Shown here in pieces: positions 6,223 through 9,229 of a stretch of 9,229 bases of DNA (positions within the stretch are counted from its first letter, which is position 1; every line of letters starts with the position of its first letter). Origin of the DNA: Dehalococcoidales bacterium (GTDB lineage Bacteria; Chloroflexota; Dehalococcoidia; E44-bin15); the NCBI GenBank assembly GCA_012974295.1, contig JAAXQM010000001.1, forward strand, positions 1 to 9,229, read 5' to 3'. A model generated the notes under the pieces. That model saw only the letters and a list, made by a program, of their open reading frames with translations, ran no database searches and was not told where the DNA came from. Made by a program: the position numbers and the translations under genes.

Positions 6223-9200
6223 TTAATCGCATCCCTTATCACAATTGACACTGAAATGGCTGAGTAGTGGTTCAATGGCGCTTTTGGCCGTGCCGCTCTT
6301 TCTACAGTTCCACCCCTGTTCTACAAATTCACATATATCAGGGGCATCTGCGGATGTCCATACTCCCCAATTATCAAGTTCACTATCGAATATCTCAAAG
6401 ATCAGGGTATCTTCCCCGCTGATGGTATCAAAGGATTCACTGATTGAAGAGGTGAAAGATGAATCGGGATCATCTACGAGGTCCCACAGAATACCAGCGA
6501 CCGTTGCTTCGCCTTCCCATCCAAATTTTGAACAGGGAGTAAATCCGGATGCCGATGAGGCAGGAGACTCTATTCTGCTCCAGTCTATATTTGGGCCGGA
6601 TAGTGAACTGTAAAAATGTGGCACTACAGAACCGAAGTACTCCGCAAATCCTTCGCTCCAGGCAAATTCTTCATCTTTACCGTAGGTGCAAAAATCATGC
6701 GACATACCATCGGTACCAAAGTAAGTATCACCGGTGCTGATGGTTCTCTGGAGATGATGGCCAAATTCATGGCAGATGGTGCCATCAGCATACCCGGAGT
6801 TCTTCTCACTATTAGAATTAAGACTAATTTCCTGCCAGTAAGGATTATATTGATCACCATCATTATCCGGATACTGAACCGACACCCTTCCAATATTATC
6901 GCTATCGTCTCTCCTTCCATCCGCATACTGTCGAGCCGTCAAAATAGCATCTGCGATATTGAAGTATTCCGCCCCACCGTTCAGTGATCCTCCTTCCTTC
7001 CCATCCCAAGAACAGAAGCCATCTGTGGTTTCCCACCAGTTGCTGACGAAATCGAGGTCTTTGTTCATACCTACTCTCAGATCTCCCATGTTGAAATCTC
7101 CTGTTTTCGGAAATTGCCGGATCGAAGAATACCACCATACATATTCATTGCACCCATCGTAATCCCTGGCCACTTCCACCGCATAATTTACGTCATAGTC
7201 ATTTTCGGATTCTCCCATAACTATGGCTGCCCCTGTAAGTCCGGTATCAGGGAGCACAATATTGAAGTATCCTGTACTGTCAGTTAGTCCGGAGAACTCG
7301 CCAACTTTGGTATAGTTATTCGAATTGCCCGTATAGACAAACATGGTAAACGAGGTCAGCCGGGACGGAAGAAAACCGGTTGATGTAAAGCCCATAGGAG
7401 ACGCATCCTCGTAAAGAAGCCTGCCCTTGATTGCTTTAAAACCACACTGAGTACAGGAACCTCCACAATCGATACCTGTTTCATTTGGCCCCCATACGCC
7501 ATCGCTGCAATCGCAGGCATCACCAGTCTTATCGCTATCATAATCCTTCTGGTCTTTGTTTGAGATTTTGGGGCAATTGTCGCAGGCATCTCCAATCCCG
7601 TCTTTGTCAGTATCCTTCTGATCGGCATTTGCAGTTTTGGGACAATTGTCTTTACAGATTACTTTGTCATTATCGTAATCCTTTTCCTGCGCTTTACCAT
7701 AAATGTTTGGGCAGTTATCGCAGGCATCGCCAACCCCGTCACCATCAGTATCCTTTTGTAACCTGATCACACCGATAGTATTTCCAGCCAAGTCTTTCTT
7801 GGGGATTGTCTTATAAACCGGATTATAGGTGTTCGGGCAATTGTCACAGGCATCACCCACACTATCGAAATCCGAATCTTTCTGATCCTTGTTTTTAACA
7901 TAGATACAGTTGTCGCAAGCATCACCAATGCCATCACCATCGTACATGAGCATATCAAAACACTGTAATCCGATGCATTTTTTCACCATCTTCGATTCAC
8001 TATCTTTTTGGAGGGGATTGTAAATATTAGGACAGTTATCATCACAGTTGGAAGCATCAATACTTGGATCAGCCGGTCCTGTACAGGGTTTATCCCCACT
8101 CTTGCCACTGTTGTCTCCATCGCTCAGAATTGTATCGCAATCAGGATCAGTTGTTATTAAACAAGGTTTTTCAGCAACCTTATCAGGTAGCTTATTGGGT
8201 GTATACAGTGAAATGACAATATCTTTACCGGGGATGGGGTCATAGCCAGGGTCAACGAAAAGGAAGGTATCTTCATCTTCCTCGTCATCATAGCCACAGG
8301 AGATGGGGGTTCCCCACATGAATTCGTACCCCATTGCTATGGCTTCTGCTTTAGTCATACAGTGAATATCTTTGCTTACCTCCTGCTCAGGAGGAGATTC
8401 CGGTTGAGGGCAGTCATCGGGGCAGGATCGGTAGGTTTCAGCATCCGCGCATTCTCCATCCCCACAGGAAGAGGCGCACTGGCCACAATCACCGGGACAT
8501 TCCTGACAGTTTTCCCCGAACTCACATTCTCCATTCCCGCAAACCGGTTCGCAGAAACAATCCCGGTCGCAGGATTGGCAATCTTCTTCCTCTTCGCAGA
8601 TTCCATCACCGCAAACAGGTCCGCAGCTACCGCAATCCTCGGAGCATGACTGGCAGTTCTCTTTGCAGTGTTCGTCGCAGATTCCATCTCCGCAAACGGG
8701 ATCGCCGGCACAGGTGCCGCATTCCCCGCAATCATCGGGGCAGGTTTCGCAATCCTCTGTTTCATCGCATACCTGGTTTCCGCAGTTTGAAGCATCCGTA
8801 TCTCCCATGCAGGCGTTGGCCGCTTCCTCTTCAGTGGCAAATATCTGACCTCCATTATTCAGACAGATTTCCTCTGTGGTTAGGTCAACATGGCCATCGA
8901 AGCAGCACCACATTTCAGAAGGAAGCGCTTCCCCTTCACAGGCGGCGATTGCCTCTGATTCGGTTGCGTAGTATGTTCCACCAACCTGGTCGCAGTATTG
9001 GGGAGTATTCATTTCCACATCACCATCGGGTTTGCAGCACCAGACTTCCCCATCCGACGGCGTCGGCGAGCACGGAATCCTTACCGTAACCGTAATCACC
9101 CTTTTCTCGTGCGGCCCAATTTGTATTGAGCCACTGGGATCCACCGTCACTTTCCAGTCGGACGGCACATCGAAGGTGATCAAACCTAAGTCCACAGTGG

Positions 9201-9229
9201 CAATCTGAGACGAGTCATTGGAAATGGTG
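6223..9229 (-). CDS. Large secreted multi-repeat zinc metallopeptidase (gluzincin-like), 5' end beyond the window
   Basis: The frame is open to the right edge, so the N-terminus and any signal peptide are missing. About 1,000 residues are visible. Numbering counts GTG 9195 as residue 1. In order they are: an Ig-like strand segment (1-41); two WCC repeats (50-132); five cysteine-rich CGDGxC repeats (137-264); an acidic linker (265-381); thrombospondin type-3 calcium repeats (382-562); a DCGGSCTQC clasp (576-584); a TTR-like beta domain (about 586-700); and a catalytic domain (about 700-990). The zinc motif is HEFGHH (H809, E810, H813), with a predicted third ligand E848 in SEGFAEYF, 34 residues later. 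This makes it a gluzincin-type peptidase rather than a metzincin. The many cysteines and calcium sites indicate an extracellular, disulfide-stabilised protein. The substrate is unknown; adhesion plus polymer or protein degradation is a reasonable inference. The membrane-anchored protein gene follows at 27 bp. Confidence 0.85.
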   Translation of the reverse strand, partial: TISNDSSQIATVDLGLITFDVPSDWKVTVDPSGSIQIGPHEKRVITVTVRIPCSPTPSDGEVWCCKPDGDVEMNTPQYCDQVGGTYYATESEAIAACEGEALPSEMWCCFDGHVDLTTEEICLNNGGQIFATEEEAANACMGDTDASNCGNQVCDETEDCETCPDDCGECGTCAGDPVCGDGICDEHCKENCQSCSEDCGSCGPVCGDGICEEEEDCQSCDRDCFCEPVCGNGECEFGENCQECPGDCGQCASSCGDGECADAETYRSCPDDCPQPESPPEQEVSKDIHCMTKAEAIAMGYEFMWGTPISCGYDDEEDEDTFLFVDPGYDPIPGKDIVISLYTPNKLPDKVAEKPCLITTDPDCDTILSDGDNSGKSGDKPCTGPADPSIDASNCDDNCPNIYNPLQKDSESKMVKKCIGLQCFDMLMYDGDGIGDACDNCIYVKNKDQKDSDFDSVGDACDNCPNTYNPVYKTIPKKDLAGNTIGVIRLQKDTDGDGVGDACDNCPNIYGKAQEKDYDNDKVICKDNCPKTANADQKDTDKDGIGDACDNCPKISNKDQKDYDSDKTGDACDCSDGVWGPNETGIDCGGSCTQCGFKAIKGRLLYEDASPMGFTSTGFLPSRLTSFTMFVYTGNSNNYTKVGEFSGLTDSTGYFNIVLPDTGLTGAAIVMGESENDYDVNYAVEVARDYDGCNEYVWWYSSIRQFPKTGDFNMGDLRVGMNKDLDFVSNWWETTDGFCSWDGKEGGSLNGGAEYFNIADAILTARQYADGRRDDSDNIGRVSVQYPDNDGDQYNPYWQEISLNSNSEKNSGYADGTICHEFGHHLQRTISTGDTYFGTDGMSHDFCTYGKDEEFAWSEGFAEYFGSVVPHFYSSLSGPNIDWSRIESPASSASGFTPCSKFGWEGEATVAGILWDLVDDPDSSFTSSISESFDTISGEDTLIFEIFDSELDNWGVWTSADAPDICEFVEQGWNCRKSGTAKSAIEPLLSHFSVNCDKGCD
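7510..8052 (-). repeat. Thrombospondin type-3 calcium-binding repeats in the metallopeptidase
   Basis: About six to seven copies of a DxDxDGxGDACDNCPxxxNxxQ unit run from residue 382 to 562. Clear units start near residues 386, 420, 441, 483, 506, 529 and 552. Two units are stretched by insertions (about 399-418 and 461-480), and two lack the full DACDNCP core (about 506-526 and the final unit). At DNA level this gives recurring plus-strand text around GCAATTGTCGCAGGCATC. In known proteins such repeats wrap calcium ions into a rod-like stalk, so this is probably a calcium-dependent spacer. Confidence 0.88.
8404..8787 (-). repeat. Five tandem CGDGxC...ExCxxCPxDCG cysteine-rich repeats
   Basis: Five units of about 25 residues begin with cysteines at residues 138, 168, 195, 219 and 244. 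The shared pattern is C-G-N/D-G-x-C-x3-4-E-x-C-x2-C-x2-D-C. The six-cysteine unit suggests small disulfide-bonded modules. The fifth unit has tyrosine (Y255, TAC at 8433-8431) where the others have the third cysteine. Similar repeats are common in secreted proteins of uncultured bacteria and archaea, and their function is not established. Confidence 0.85.
8800..9048 (-). repeat. Two tandem WCC repeats in the metallopeptidase
   Basis: Two units of about 40 residues follow the pattern E-x-WCC-x2-(D)G-x-V-x3-T-x3-C-x3-GG-x3-AT-E-x-EA-x2-AC. They cover residues 50-90 and 94-132. Four conserved cysteines per unit suggest two disulfides each. I cannot name a domain family for them from the sequence alone. 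Confidence 0.75.

Noticed and set aside
7510..8052. Recurring plus-strand text around GCAATTGTCGCAGGCATC as a possible CRISPR array
   Set aside because: Spacing is irregular, copies diverge at third codon positions, and all copies read in one frame as thrombospondin type-3 repeats.
8362..9089. Long open frames on both strands opposite or out of frame with the cysteine-rich repeats
   Set aside because: They mirror the repetitive codon pattern of the metallopeptidase gene and show low-complexity Arg/Pro/His-rich or Ala-rich text without family features.
1..9229. A defence island, toxin-antitoxin pair, tRNA or complete mobile element
   Set aside because: I looked for these on both strands and found no supporting motif, paired small genes, cloverleaf or terminal inverted repeats.

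Overview
The window looks like a piece of a bacterial chromosome. The alpha/beta hydrolase gene has a near-consensus sigma70-type promoter (TTGACA, 17 bp spacer, TATTAT) and a full AAGGAGG ribosome binding site, which argues against an archaeon. The Ste24-type M48 peptidase, the CICR/CCCCGDCC iron-sulfur protein and the serine-recombinase tail together remind me of Dehalococcoidia-like Chloroflexota from anoxic sediment or groundwater. That placement is an impression from protein style only and would need a search. Base composition is moderate, and ATG, GTG and probably TTG serve as starts.

Layout, left to right. A membrane-bound Ste24/CAAX-type M48 peptidase lies on the + strand (223-1485). 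It converges on a minus-strand pair: a nitrilase-superfamily amidohydrolase (2772-3755) followed by a winged-helix/multi-[4Fe-4S] protein (1632-2711). A likely intrinsic terminator closes that pair at 1552-1584. Upstream, also on the minus strand, is a serine alpha/beta hydrolase (3868-4773) with its own strong promoter. The -35 box of that promoter overlaps the stop codon of a decapitated large serine recombinase (4827 to about 5360). A 140-bp junction of unclear origin follows (5361-5502), with a short open frame on the opposite strand.

The right 40 percent holds two minus-strand genes about 27 bp apart that look like an operon. The first is a very large, 5'-incomplete secreted protein (6223 to beyond 9229). 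It is built of an Ig-like segment, two WCC-type repeats, five cysteine-rich CGDGxC repeats, an acidic linker, calcium-binding thrombospondin-type-3 repeats, a TTR-like beta domain and a HExxH...E zinc metallopeptidase domain. The second is a small membrane-anchored protein with a HEAT-like segment and a beta-sandwich tail (5503-6195).

How the genes work together: the peptidase and the anchored protein plausibly act at the cell surface as one unit. The nitrilase and Fe-S genes may be co-transcribed. The recombinase remnant and the strand switch at about 5361 suggest the window straddles an old integration or rearrangement boundary between the surface-protein operon and the metabolic genes. I see no tRNA, rRNA, CRISPR array, intact insertion sequence or recognisable defence system.
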